Below are positions 1 to 10,999 of a stretch of DNA of 64,000 bases, piece by piece. The DNA lies in contig CM064653.1 in the NCBI GenBank assembly GCA_032717465.1, positions 32,081,809 to 32,145,808 of the forward strand, read 5' to 3'. The translations under genes and the position numbers were made by a program. Source of the DNA: Coenobita brevimanus. Its lineage: Eukaryota > Arthropoda > Malacostraca > Decapoda > Coenobitidae. The first letter of the stretch is position 1, and each line of letters opens with the position of its first letter. The notes under the pieces are model-generated. The model did not search any database. It saw only the letters and a list, made by a program, of their open reading frames with translations, and was not told where the DNA came from.

Positions 1-69
1 GTGCGCGCGCATATACACGAACTTAAGCAAACATGTATATGCATTTACTTTTACTGATTAGGAATTTCA

Positions 70-540
<471 letters not shown>

Positions 541-693
541 AATTTAATTAACCCTTCCTAGGTGCATGGCCCACATATCCACAAATTTCCCTGAAGTCCA
601 TCAATAACTTTTCGGGATATATTGTGGACAAACAGTCAGACAGACAAACAGGGGTGAATACATAACCTCCTCCAGCTCCGTTGGTGGAGGTAA
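541..693 (+). repeat. Dispersed CAGACAGACA repeat with 3' hairpin
   Basis: The segment runs from TTAACCCTTCC through CAGTCAGACAGACAAACAGG to a terminal stem-loop. ACCTCCTCCA (665-674) pairs with TGGTGGAGGT (682-691) around a 7-base loop with one mismatch. The same order of features (CAGACAGACA, an ACATTACCTC-like run, a short hairpin) ends the array at 18062-18735, and a weaker version ends the one at 19195-19780. The three are therefore read as one repeat superfamily. This looks like the 3' end of a non-coding mobile repeat; the class is not known to me. Confidence 0.6.
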
Positions 694-791
694 TAAGTAA
701 AAAGTATCATCGTTCAGTGGAGGTTCAGGTGACATATTGTGAGCCTAGGATGATGCAGACTGTAGGTTGCGGGGTTAAGGTAGCGTTTATT

Positions 792-1086
792 TTTTAGTAC
801 AGCGTTTCTTAACCTTTTCCGACCTCAGCATCCCCCCCCCCCCTGTCATAAGGTCTCAGTCCAGCACCCCTATAAATCTGGTTACTGGGACTGCAGTTGC
901 TACACGACTGCAGGGTTAAAGTGAAGTGAAGTACTGCCTGACAGTTTATTTTATACATTCTCAAATAAAAAAAATCAAGGATGCCAATACTGAGCAAAAT
1001 CAGTAAGAAAAAAAAATAATACAGCAATTGCCAGCACCCCCTAAAATTGATTTCAGCACCCCAGTTTAAGAAACGCTGTTTTAGTA
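792..1086. mobile_element. Non-autonomous hAT element with 8-bp target duplication
   Basis: The element proper is 800-1078 (279 bases). Its left end CAGCGTTTCTTAACC and right end TTTAAGAAACGCTG form an inverted repeat that is perfect over 13 bases. It is flanked by an exact 8-base direct repeat, TTTTAGTA, at 792-799 and 1079-1086. An 8-base duplication and CA(G)...(C)TG ends of this type are diagnostic of the hAT superfamily. There is no transposase; the interior carries repeated CAGCACCCC subterminal motifs (around 861, 1033 and 1054), as is common in hAT MITEs. The intact duplication suggests fairly recent insertion. Confidence 0.93.
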
Positions 1087-1330
1087 TAATGTTGCAGTTA
1101 GTATTCCCTGTACACGAATGTGGTTCAAAAGTATGAGCCCAACCATCTGTATTATACTGATCCATTTTTATTTGGACACAGTTCCGAGACAGTGTAACAG
1201 ACCTGTTGACCTCGATTTCTGTAGGTTGGAATAGTTTCGAGTATGTAAAGGATGTGTTGGCCACAGTTTTGGGTGTAAAGAAACTATTGACCATGATCTC
1301 TAGGATGACAGTTTCGAGGCAGTATAAAAG

Positions 1331-1332
<2 letters not shown>

Positions 1333-1404
<72 letters not shown>

Positions 1405-1424
1405 AGAAAGAGAGAGAGAGAGAG
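1333..1424. repeat. (TA)n then (AG)n microsatellite
   Basis: A TA run of about 67 bases is followed by AAAATGAG and a short AG run. A similar TA-then-AG order is seen at 24872-24962. Confidence 0.97.
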
Positions 1425-1434
1425 GGACCGACTA

Positions 1435-1640
1435 GGGTGGGCAATGGCCGAGTCGGTGGAGTGGTGGTCTGCTGGTCCCATAGACGGGGGTCCGGATCCC
1501 GGCCGGGGCAGGGAACAGTTTAAAAATTTTAACTTCGAGAAAGTAGACATTACTGATATACCATCAGACTCACCAACATGTGAAAATTCCCCATCTAATT
1601 GTGAGATATAGGCCCGTAGATATAACGTCAGGAATCCAGA
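1435..1640 (+). mobile_element. tRNA-derived SINE (family A)
   Basis: A perfect pol III A box, TGGCCGAGTCGG, lies at 1445-1456. A B-box match, GGTCCGGATCC, lies at 1489-1499 (9 of 11 to GGTTCGANTCC), 33 bases downstream, which is the normal tRNA spacing. The A box with GTCGGTGGAG resembles a type II (Leu/Ser) tRNA. A non-tRNA body follows, to roughly 1640; its 3' limit is not sharp. It begins just after the TA/AG microsatellite. No clear poly-A or simple tail is seen, so it may be truncated. Confidence 0.65.
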
Positions 1641-2222
1641 TTCCTAAAGACTCCGTACTACTACTGGATATTTTACTGGGAGAGAGCTGTTACACTCTCT
1701 GAGTCTAGTAGTTCTGTTTCCCTTTCATTCCGGAGAGAGTTAGGTAAGCTCCTGTTCAACTGCCATCACGTTACGCTGAGTTAAGGAAATCTCGGCTGTG
1801 TACACATAAAACAGTCTTCTCAGCGATCCCTTCATGAGGCTGCAGATTTGGCCAGAGGGAGTGATCTGCGCCAAATCATCGCATTCTGGCAGCGTATGAA
1901 TCGTGACGACTATGCAACAAACATCCGCTCACTTGCATAATGCCAATACACCAGTCCTGTACAAGACAGCCCTAGCATGTATTCAAGATGGATGGTTGGT
2001 GTTAGCGTCAATGTGGTGCCATTTGGAGCTGTATGGTGTGTTGGAGGACTGCCGGACCTTGGGAACAGGCTGTGAAGCGTATGCCCAGCGTCCGACTCAT
2101 AAACACAAGAAAAAGAAAACCTCGTCATTAACGTCTTTAGAACGATGTAGCGCTTTGTCGCTGAGTATAACGGTCCGGTGGTAGCAAAAACAATGTAATA
2201 AAAAAGGTATCTAAGTGAAGGG
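1641..2222. other. Unassigned stretch
   Basis: Non-repetitive sequence. An open frame of 93 codons on the plus strand (1903-2184) has ordinary composition but no recognisable domain, no start context and no splice signals I would trust. GATTTGGC and GCCAAATC form a short inverted repeat around 1846-1878. Confidence 0.4.
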
Positions 2223-2239
2223 CTAGAAATATATATATA

Positions 2240-2613
2240 TCATCATCATCATCAGCCGTTTGAGTATCCACTGCAGGACCGGCCTATCCCGACCGAAGTC
2301 GGGACGATACAGCCAGTGTATCTCTACCAAGTGGCTTAGGCTGTCTGACAGAGATTGTATGTAGGGTGGGATGTGCTTGTAAGTGTATTTGTAGTGGCTT
2401 TGAATGTGTGTGTAGTCTGTGAACCAAGTGTAGTCGGCCAGCGCAAGCCGACTAGGTGCAAGCATACTTTATAGTATGCGACACTGGTTCAACCACAGCA
2501 CCCCTTGTGTCCGCCAATGCAGTACGTGGCCGGGTGAGCACTCCCAAAGTTTATTACCCTGGCGGGGCGCGAACCCTGGTTCACCCGTGTACGAAACGCA
2601 CACTCTATCACTG

Positions 2614-2617
<4 letters not shown>
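2240..2617 (-). mobile_element. tRNA-derived SINE (family B), reverse copy
   Basis: Read on the minus strand this is the same element as 38668-39028. The tRNA-like head includes GAGTGTGCGTTTCGTACAC and the B box GGTTCGCGCCC. The body includes GGTTGAACCAGTGTCGCATA and GCCACTTGGTAGAGATACA, and it ends GGGATAGGCCGGTCCTG. This copy keeps a longer 3' end that finishes in a GAT repeat (GGCTGATGATGATGATGAT), so it defines the true tail. The A box is damaged. AT dinucleotide runs lie on both sides: 2223-2239 and 2618-2690. Confidence 0.9.

Positions 2618-2690
<73 letters not shown>
2618..2690. repeat. (AT)n microsatellite abutting SINE head
   Basis: A perfect AT run directly adjoining the 5' (tRNA) end of the reverse SINE copy. 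Confidence 0.97.
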
Positions 2691-2692
<2 letters not shown>

Positions 2693-2770
2693 AATAACAG
2701 AAAAGAGGAAGGACGAGCAAAATGATTAAAAAATAAATAATCTATATGCCAGATTACAGGTGTCCTCCAT

Positions 2771-3170
2771 TCATAAAAAATCTGTACCAGACAGCTGCAG
2801 GTTGAAGTTTGAGGGGAAACAACTCCGGGGAAGCGAGTTCTAGAGAGATGCAGTTCGGAGAATAAAAAATTTCTGGTAGGCGGAAGTTCTGCAATATGGC
2901 AGCTTGACATTCCAGGCATAAGCGTTACAAGATGCCCGTGTAGCACAGGGGAAGGCATGGAGAAGTGGCACAATGGATGCAACTTCGTCTGAACATTTGC
3001 CATAAAAGTATTTGTAAAGTAATGCAAAGAAGGCAACATTCCTTCTTACCTGTAGGGGAGGTAGTTGTTTTGTAAATAGCAGGGTTATTGATATTTCTGA
3101 CAGCTTTGTTCTGAATTTTGTTTGGTTGTTTTAGTGCAACCTCTCCACATCCATTCTACAAGGGTAAGCA
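2771..3170 (-). pseudogene. LINE reverse transcriptase C-terminal remnant
   Basis: The minus-strand translation, with one frame change near 3075, reads the end of a non-LTR retrotransposon ORF2. First comes NKIQNKAVRNINNPAIYK, then after the shift QLPPLQVRRNVAFF, LYKYFYGKCSDEV, RTASL-stop-NSLP and CFPSNFNL. The order (IQNKAVR, then LLYKYF.GKCS, then RTASLWNSLP, then P..NL) is the conserved tail after the RT domain in Jockey/CR1/I-type LINEs. The tryptophan of the SLWN motif is a TAG stop. With one frameshift, this in-frame stop and no upstream RT domain, this is a dead 5'-truncated copy. The assignment rests on family knowledge, not on a search. Confidence 0.85.
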
Positions 3171-3473
3171 ATATTTTAGCTGAGAGCGCAGTTGATTATG
3201 AGCTAGTTTTCATTAGCAGTGTAGCAGTACTTACCTAACTCCTCCTTTTCCCCCTTTCACTGGGATGATCCATTATAGACTTTTTATTCTCAAAAACATC
3301 ATGTTATTTTCGTTTAATCAGAGAAAAACCTATTATGCCAAAAAGTTGCAAAAAGTTAAATACAATGTGCAACTCTTACGTTGGGATGGTAGAGCCTTGG
3401 TGATATATTCTGGTTAACTCTTGACGATTTTATTGGACAAAGTAACCATATGCACTGTAATCATCGAAGTAAT
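3171..3473. other. Unassigned, one degenerate TTAA-family core
   Basis: Mostly featureless. CTTGACGATTTTATTGGAC near 3420-3440 is a weak match to the dispersed core described at 3474-3720. Confidence 0.35.
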
Positions 3474-3720
3474 CCTTGAGTACGATGTCTTTCGTATTAG
3501 ATCTTGCTATCGTCAGACGTTTATATTCGTCTTGGGAAGAGACACCCAGTAGTAGAGATAGTTGAAACCAGTCTGTTTTAAATCCTTTAATTTGATAATT
3601 CGGAAAGACACCCTGTAGTAAAGATAGTCAAAAACAGTCTCCTTTACCACTTTCACTTTCAGGGGATATATTCGCCTGACAGCACTAAGAATAAAATACA
3701 AATCGTCATAGTAGTGAAGG
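3474..3720. mobile_element. TTAA-family MITE, complete copy
   Basis: The left end CCTTGAGTACGATGTCTTTCG, then TTGCTATCGTCAGACG, is mirrored at the right. Reversed, the right end reads CCTTCACTACTATGACGATT, then ATTTTATTCTTAGTGCTGTCAGGCG. The terminal inverted repeats are imperfect and about 60 bases long. The interior contains a diverged tandem duplication, GACACCCAGTAGTAGAGATA (3541) against GACACCCTGTAGTAAAGATA (3608). There is no transposase. This is the clearest small complete copy of a family repeated many times in the window (7028, 7294, 17771, 22208, 26572, 35701, 41255 and elsewhere). Confidence 0.75.
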
Positions 3721-3914
3721 GGTTCACTGCACGATAAAAGGAAAGAATCTAAGAAATACCGGTAGGAATCTCTTGCTTCTCATTTGTCTGTAACTTCTGC
3801 GCTTGCTCTTCCTACTTCTACTCCTCTGTTTATCTCTTCTGCCTTCCCTTATTTCACGCATCACAATGTCGTTTTTATTTTTTAAGTCTTCATTTTTCAC
3901 ATCAGTTCTATTCC

Positions 3915-3917
<3 letters not shown>

Positions 3918-3960
<43 letters not shown>
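3918..3960. repeat. (CT)n microsatellite
   Basis: A CT run interrupted once by GT, inside a pyrimidine-rich stretch from about 3770 to 4200. Confidence 0.95.
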
Positions 3961-4209
3961 ATCTTATTTTTCTGTGATTAGTATCAAGCATCTATTCTTA
4001 CTATCTTCACATTCCATCCTACTGATTCCTTAATCACATATTCCGGAATTATCAGATACCCTCCTTTCCTTTCCCCTTCTTTATTGCATATTTTTAATAC
4101 TTCTTACCTCCTTTACTCTCATTCTCTCCCTCATCTTCCATCACTCTAATTCCTCTTTTATCTCCCCCTTTTTTCTTTTTTTCCTGTCTCTGATTTCTTT
4201 TTGCTGCTC

Positions 4210-4210
<1 letters not shown>

Positions 4211-4276
<66 letters not shown>

Positions 4277-4380
4277 GATCCGGCAAGAAGATATGTAAAA
4301 TCGAGGGAGAGGTCGAGTGGGAGCAAATAAGTTAATCCCACGGTCAACATGACGAGAGAGAGAGAGAGAGAGAGAGAGAG
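4211..4380. repeat. (CT)n ... (GA)n inverted pair
   Basis: A CT run at 4211-4272 is followed about 80 bases later by a GA run at 4353-4380. The two are reverse complements, so this segment can fold as a hairpin or cruciform. Confidence 0.9.
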
Positions 4381-4909
4381 CATGAAAAAGTGAACAGGAT
4401 AAAGGAACAGGAGTGAGAAAATGGTAATGATACACAGTGAAGAAGGGAGCCAGAGTGTGGAAATAAAGAGTGAGAGAAAATGAGAAAATTCACAACTCAG
4501 TCACCCCAACAACCTCTCATTTTTGTGTCTGTTCTTTCTTTCTACCAGACTCTGCTTCGAATCTCACTGCATGGAGAGATAATCATTACTAGGAATATTT
4601 TTTTTTGTGTTGATTTTGTTTCCAGTACTCTTCCACAGGCCCACCGCTATGCCATAAGAATACTAGTGCTGATTCTCATACAACTTGGTGTGTGAGACTC
4701 CTATGGCTTTGTTATACCGAGGAGATATGAACAAGTCCCTCACCCCTGATTGTCACTTATGGAACACTTGTAATTGCTAAATGTATTAAGCTTGCACCCC
4801 ACATTGCAGAATGCAGTGAACAACCAAACAAGGTCAGACGTGTTCAAGCATTATCACAAGCTTTGGAAATCTTCATCAGACAATGGGCGTATCCACAACT
4901 TCCAATTTC

Positions 4910-4940
<31 letters not shown>

Positions 4941-5167
4941 TTCTTCGCCTTAACTAGTCCCAGATTTTCGTCTTTTTGCAGCTTAGGCTACTTCACGTAG
5001 CTCATTGGCGTAAAAGAGACAGGACTATGGCATTACATCCTTCCATGGCAATTCTTCGTGATTAGCATTATATTCTAGTGCTATAACGGTACATCGATTA
5101 TGTAAAGATGGCAAATTTAGGCCAAGTTTGAGTAAAAGTAGTATAGCACGTTCGTTGACCGGCCGAC
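4381..5167. other. Unassigned spacer with short (AT)n
   Basis: No gene recognised. An AT run of about 27 bases lies at 4913-4940. A 71-codon open frame at 4480-4695 has no recognisable features. Confidence 0.4.
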
Positions 5168-5500
5168 CTGTCCCGCGCCATGAAATCGTCAAAGGGGGGA
5201 GGTAAGGAAACAGGCAAGGTGACCAAAGAAATGGGTGGAATGGGCTGGAATATTGGTGGGCGGTGGGGTTGGAACAGAAAAGTATGCCTCGTGAAAATAT
5301 ATGTCATAGGATTAGTGGCCTGAGTGTAATAAAGGCTTACGGTACCTCAAAACATCCTCCAAGAACGAAAAATAATGTCAGGCGGCAAAGAAATGGATGG
5401 GGAAGACAAGTAAATGAGTAGAATGAGCTGAGAATGTGGTGGGAAGGGAAGGAGCCATGTGAGTACAGCCTGTGAAAACTGGTGCTGTAGCATTAATGGT
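5168..5500. repeat. Degenerate two-unit duplication (~190 bp)
   Basis: AAAGAAATGGGTGGAATGGG with GCTGGAATATTGGTGGG, near 5226, is echoed by AAAGAAATGGATGGGGAAG and GCTGAGAATGTGGTGGG, near 5388. The two units are substantially diverged. This is old tandem or segmental duplication of unknown origin. Confidence 0.45.
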
Positions 5501-5818
5501 TTACAAAGAGTTAAATTTATTACGAACATTCCTCGAAAACGAACAAAAACAAAATAGGCTCGCGTTACTCTCACATGCTGGTGCCTTGCGGTACTGGCAA
5601 TAATACAATCCCGTCTCGAGAAATGCCGTGGTCAAGCTGTTCACGAAGTTGTGTGTGAGTAGAAAGGCGAGGCGCAATTGTTTCACCTGTTAGCGGTCAA
5701 ATTCTAGTGGTGCCTGTTGTTGGTGTTTGGAAAAGCTGCCGGATCTCGGGGAAAGGACTGTATGTTCTTTTCTGTGGGTGGGATGAATAAAAAAATAATC
5801 AGTAAAACGATGCCCTAA
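5501..5818. other. Unassigned stretch
   Basis: Ordinary composition. A 61-codon minus-strand frame (5501-5686) is not low complexity, but no domain or splice context supports it as an exon. Confidence 0.35.
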
Positions 5819-6760
5819 TCTCTCTCTCTCTCTCTCTCTCTAATGCCTTTGACAAATGTTGGATGGTGGCTGGTTGGGTGGCTTAGAGGAGGGAGTATTA
5901 AGATGAGGGAGGGAGGGAGAGAAGGAGAGAGGGTGGGAGGAAAGGGGAGGAAGATGGGCGGAAGAGAAAAGGGGAGAAAGGGACGAAAAAGAAAGATGAG
6001 AGGCAGGAGGGAGGGAGGGAGAGAAAAAGGGAGAGGGAGGAAAGGTAAAAACTGATGAGGAAGAATGAGAAGAGGATGGGAGTTAAAGAGGATGTTGGGA
6101 AAGAGAGAGAGGGAAGGAAAAATAAGGACAGAAGTGAGAGAGAAATGGGGAGAGGTAGAGAAAGAGAAACTGATAGGGAAAGAGGGAAGGAGACGAGTGA
6201 ATTTAGAGGAAAAGGTAAGGACTAAGGTAAAAAAAAAAATAAAAAAAAAACAGGAAAAGGGGAAATGAGAAATACCCAAAGGAAGAACAACTTGCAGGGT
6301 GAGAAGAGAGGGTGTGGGAGAAAGATTGAGGGGGAAAGGGAAGAAAGGAGAATAAAGAAATATGGATAGAAAAAGCAAAATATGAATGGGAAGAGGGGAC
6401 TGGGAAACGAAAGAACTAAAGTAGGAAGGAGAAGTGGGGTGGAAGGACTAATGTAGGAAGGAGAAGTACGGAAGGAAGAAAAGAAAAATAGTGAGGGAGC
6501 AAGGGAAGGAGGGGTGGAGGGAAATGATAAAGGACAGTGGGCAATACGTATGAGAGAGAGAGAGGGGGGTGGGAGATGGAGGGGTGGAGTAAGGAATGAA
6601 AGAGAGGTTGTGTTGGAGAGACGAATATGGCCAAAAAAGGAAGGGGAAAAAAAAAAGGGGAATTGTTGGAAAGAGCGGGTAGACCGGAGGAAAAATAAAG
6701 GCGAGAACGAAATGGAAGAAGGGAAGTGATGAATGAAAAAAAAAAAGTTACGAGAGGAAG
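5819..6760. repeat. Purine-rich (GGA/GAAA) block
   Basis: After a short TC run (5819-5840) nearly a kilobase of the plus strand is G and A, with repeats such as GGGAGGGA and GGAAGGAGA. Long Lys/Arg/Glu/Gly frames here are composition artefacts. Confidence 0.9.
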
Positions 6761-7027
6761 TTTATCTTAAGACTTTTTGTGACTCAGGTCGAGCTCCTGG
6801 CAATGATGTCGTCTCTTGCGCTACTTTGGGCTCTTGTTCTGCGATATTGTAAATTGATATCGTGAGTTAATACAATACTAGAATTACGATGACGGCTTGT
6901 ATACGTGAACCCATTCAGTCTGGTGACATCTTATTATATTTCTTTCATTCATACTAATGAACAAACGATTATGCACAACTTTGGATAGGAGTCTAGCACT
7001 GAACAGGTTAGTGAAGTGTAATATCCG

Positions 7028-7165
7028 TCATCTCCAGTTCGATAAATCTCTCCAAAGCTGAATAAAATCGCTTGGACATAGGAGGATGTTAACAGAAAAT
7101 AAGTCATCCAAATAAACGGTTAATAAAGTTTCCACTAAGCTATATTATTCAGCTTAGGAAGGTCC
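7028..7165 (-). mobile_element. TTAA-family MITE fragment
   Basis: AGTTCGATAAATCTCTCC with AAAGCTGAATAAAATCG matches the right half of the copy at 17771-17975 (AGTTCGAAGAATCTCTCT with AAAGCTGAGTAAAATC). A second degenerate core, ATATTATTCAGCTTAGGA, follows at 7150 in the opposite orientation. Confidence 0.6.
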
Positions 7166-7293
7166 GTTACCAGCAAGAGAGTCAGTGTGCGATATGTCTA
7201 ACTCTGTATTTGGAAAGGCATCACTTGACCTAATTGAATTCTTATAAGGATGGCAAGAATAATAAAAAAAATTGCGTCCTCTGCTTGATAGGG

Positions 7294-7970
7294 TCAACCA
7301 CTTCAATCCGAGTATGTTATTTTTATTTTTTTATTCTTGCAGTCTTCGGACAGTTTTACTCAGCCTAGGCGAGACTTTGAACAAAACTGGAGGGGTTTGG
7401 ATATAGCCTTCAAGCCTTTCATTTATCCAGTCATTGCCAAGGTCCATTCATAATCTAAATAAATTGGTTTAATTATACTAAGAACACACTCCAAAAACAC
7501 CATCAGATTGAAGGGCTTAAGACCTACTGCGGCATTATTCGTTTGGTGTAAAACCATCATTTATTACGGTCTGTCGCAATGATGAAATGCCTTGCTTAAT
7601 TGCAGCACAATCATTTATTGCAGCAATTGTGTTTCAGTGCTCTGTAGTACGAGTACTCATGTATTACAAGGCTTTTCATTTTTTTGTCATAGGCTGTTCT
7701 CTTTATTCAGGGTTCTCTTGTTGCATTGCGGTATTGTCGACGTACCGTATGCAATCGAAGTGTACAGTTAATTCCTTCACATAGATGATGCCCAATGTAT
7801 TCATCCTGGCTGCCCTGTAACAAAATTTTCAACATGCGAAACATCTGTCATTTGTAAAGGTTAGTGAGGGCCATATCTTACTGTCCCACTTTCGAAAAGT
7901 CTCGGATGAACATAACTGTGTGGAGAAGCAAGAATGAGGTACAAAAAGCGTCATCGTTGTGAAGGGGTTA
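7294..7970. mobile_element. TTAA-family element, long copy (~0.68 kb)
   Basis: The left terminus is near 7294: AACCACTTCAATCCGAG, then a T-rich run, TTATTCTTGCAGTCTTCGG and ACAGTTTTACTCAGCCTAGG. The right terminus, at 7900-7970, read in reverse is TAACCCCTTCACAACGATGA and CATTCTTGCTTCTCC. These are the two inverted ends of the family enclosing about 500 bases. The interior includes a 65-codon hydrophobic frame (7587-7784) with no recognisable transposase motif. It could also be two solo ends that happen to face each other. Confidence 0.55.
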
Positions 7971-7975
7971 GCCAT

Positions 7976-8100
7976 TTAACCCCGATGACGAACCGTAAAT
8001 CCAGTATTGCTACCACCAGACGATTTTATTCGGCTTTAGACATATTTGATCGAATTGGAGGAGTTAGATTCAGCATTAATTAACCCCTGAATTGCCCGAG
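7976..8100 (+). mobile_element. TTAA-family left end
   Basis: TTAACCCCGATGACG at 7976 leads to ATTGCTACCACCAGACGATT and TTATTCGGCTTTAGAC, the best-preserved example of the family core. It starts 5 bases after the preceding element ends (GGGGTTAG), so the two termini lie back to back. A second TTAACCCCTGAATT at 8083 may be another broken end. Confidence 0.65.
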
Positions 8101-8280
8101 GACTTCCTAAACTAAATCAAAATTAAATAAAAAAGAGGTTAAGGTCAAATTATATTGGTGTCAGATTTTTTTTTACTTTCCATACATCTCAAAAATCATA
8201 AGCCCCAAAGCCACCCCTCTGAAAAATGGCAATTAATCACTTTTTTGTTTAACTGTATATATTCACACCCAAGGCAAATA

Positions 8281-8880
<600 letters not shown>

Positions 8881-9944
8881 CATGGTTTCACGTACTTTCC
8901 TTATAGATCGTCTGCTCACACCCACAGACCTACAGTATGCACACTTGCTAGTCATTCACTCTAACAATTTCTCACGTTCGCTCTTAGATAACAACACTCA
9001 ACTAACCTATCCTCACTCACTCACACCCTCAAAACCACTCATTAAAGTTTTTTTTTTTTTCTTGCGTATCATGTCATTCTCTTTTTTACTCACACAATAT
9101 CCCGTTTCCACAAAAAAACCCCTCATACAAGAAGTCTACCCTTTGCCTAATAAGATCACTCGGCAGTAATAGAAAATTTAGATAAAAAGAAATATCGTAC
9201 TAGAGGGATAAGCATTCGAACTCCTACACATTTTCTCCTGCGGCATGACTCTCTCACTTTTCCACCTCTTCACCCTGCTTCTTCATACGAATATATTCTT
9301 CCCATCCCACCTTCTCCCTACGCACTCTCTAAGTTTTCTAACACTTTCCCTTCCTTTAGCCGTATTCACGTTCACAGCATATACCTTTACGCGTTAAAAC
9401 ACACTCTTGGTCCTAAATACACGCTCCTATCCCCCACTTACTCGTTTTCCTTTATACTCTTTGCCACTCTTCCCAGCACACATTTGCTTTTTCAAGCTAC
9501 CACACTCTTAAACTCCTTCATACGCTTTCACCCAGACTCTTACACTCAAAATCGTAATATTCCTTGCCTAATCTTCCGCAGTTTTCACTACCTTATGCAA
9601 TCTCTCACACCCTTTCACATAACACCCTCACTTTCTCACACAGTCTCTTATTTATAGGGACATTCTTCCAGTCACCCACTTTTTCACATTTTCAAAGCTT
9701 CCATACACTTTACAGTTACTCTGGGCATACAATCGTTTCCCCTTCCCACACACCACACTCCTCTTTTCCCACACGCACCACAAGTTTTTGTTTATCACCC
9801 ACTCTTATTTTCTGTGCTCGTATTCCATCACTCAGTCCTACATTTTCCTTCGAACTCTTTCGTAAATATTCCATTGTCAACAAACTGCACTGCCACCCTC
9901 CCTTCCCCATCGAACTACCCCCCACCACACATCCCCACTCTCCC
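8881..9944 (+). other. Pyrimidine/CA-rich spacer
   Basis: A C-, T- and A-rich plus strand with recurrent CACTCTTAC and CTTTCACA phrases that decay from the CATTCACT block. The long Ser/His/Pro-rich frame from 9564 is a composition artefact. Confidence 0.7.
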
Positions 9945-10130
9945 ACGACACATGCACCACACTCCCCTCCCTCCACACTTCCTCTCCCACCACACTTCTC
10001 CTCCCACCACACTTCCTCTCCCACCACACTTCCATTCCCACCACACTTCCCCTCCCACCACACTTCCCCTCCCACCACACTTCGCTTCCCACCACACTTC
10101 CCCTCCCATTTCTTTTCCCCACCCACCACA
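9945..10130 (+). repeat. 18-bp CCACCACACTTCCCCTCC minisatellite
   Basis: About eight near-identical 18-base units (CCACCACACTTCCCCTCC and one-base variants). The period is divisible by three, so every frame stays open. This explains the long antiparallel open frames here. Confidence 0.9.
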
Positions 10131-10705
10131 GTCCCTTTCCCTCAAACTCTCTCTCTCTTCCACCCCACTCCTCATAATTCCTCTTTTATCACATACTTCC
10201 TCTTCCCGTATTCCCACCCCCCTCTCTCCCTCCCTCCAGTTCCACTTTCCCTCATTCTCTCTCTTCTGCAGAACACTGCTTCTTTCTCTTCCAAAAGCTC
10301 CCTCATCCACACACACAAACTTCCACTCTCACTCCCCGATAAGCTATCCCTCTTTATTCTTCTCTCCTCCCACCCATCTCTCTCTCTCTCTCTCTCAGAG
10401 CTCTTTTCTTCCTAGTCTCCCACTCACACACAAGTTATTCCTCTTTTTACCCTATCCCTAAACTTTCCCTCCCCCTCTCTCTTCCATACACGCCCCCCTC
10501 TCCCTTCCCCTATCCCCCACACACTATCCCTCCTTTCCTCCTCGCCCACACGCGCTCTTTCCACTCCCTCTCCCGCACACACAGTCTCCCTCACCACTGT
10601 CTTTCCCCTCCCTCCCACACTCTCCCTCTTCCTCACATTCCCTCCCTCTTTCTCTTGCCCCTCCCCCTCTTTTCCTCTCGACCCCTCTCTCAGTGTACAC
10701 CTCCC

Positions 10706-10709
<4 letters not shown>
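10131..10709 (+). repeat. Pyrimidine-rich (CCCTCT) block
   Basis: The plus strand is almost pure C and T with scattered CACACA. No gene is seen. Confidence 0.85.
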
Positions 10710-10793
<84 letters not shown>

Positions 10794-10887
10794 CCACTCC
10801 TCCTTCTTCCTTCACAAGCTCCTTCTTTCCTCTGTCTTTCCCATGCACACATTCCCTTTCCACTCCCTCTTCCAGTCTCCCCATTCC

Positions 10888-10963
<76 letters not shown>
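10710..10963. repeat. Two (AC)n arrays in duplicated context
   Basis: AC runs at about 10710-10790 and 10891-10963. Both are preceded by a CCTTACACAC phrase and separated by about 100 bases of CT-rich DNA, which suggests local duplication of the array with its left flank. Confidence 0.9.
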
Positions 10964-10965
<2 letters not shown>

Positions 10966-10999
10966 CCCAACGCACTCAATCAATCGCCCCATGCAATAA

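Noticed and set aside
9564..10461. Long open frames of 200-283 codons, Ser/His/Pro-rich
   Set aside because: They follow from pyrimidine composition and an 18-base repeat divisible by three. Equally long frames exist on the opposite strand.
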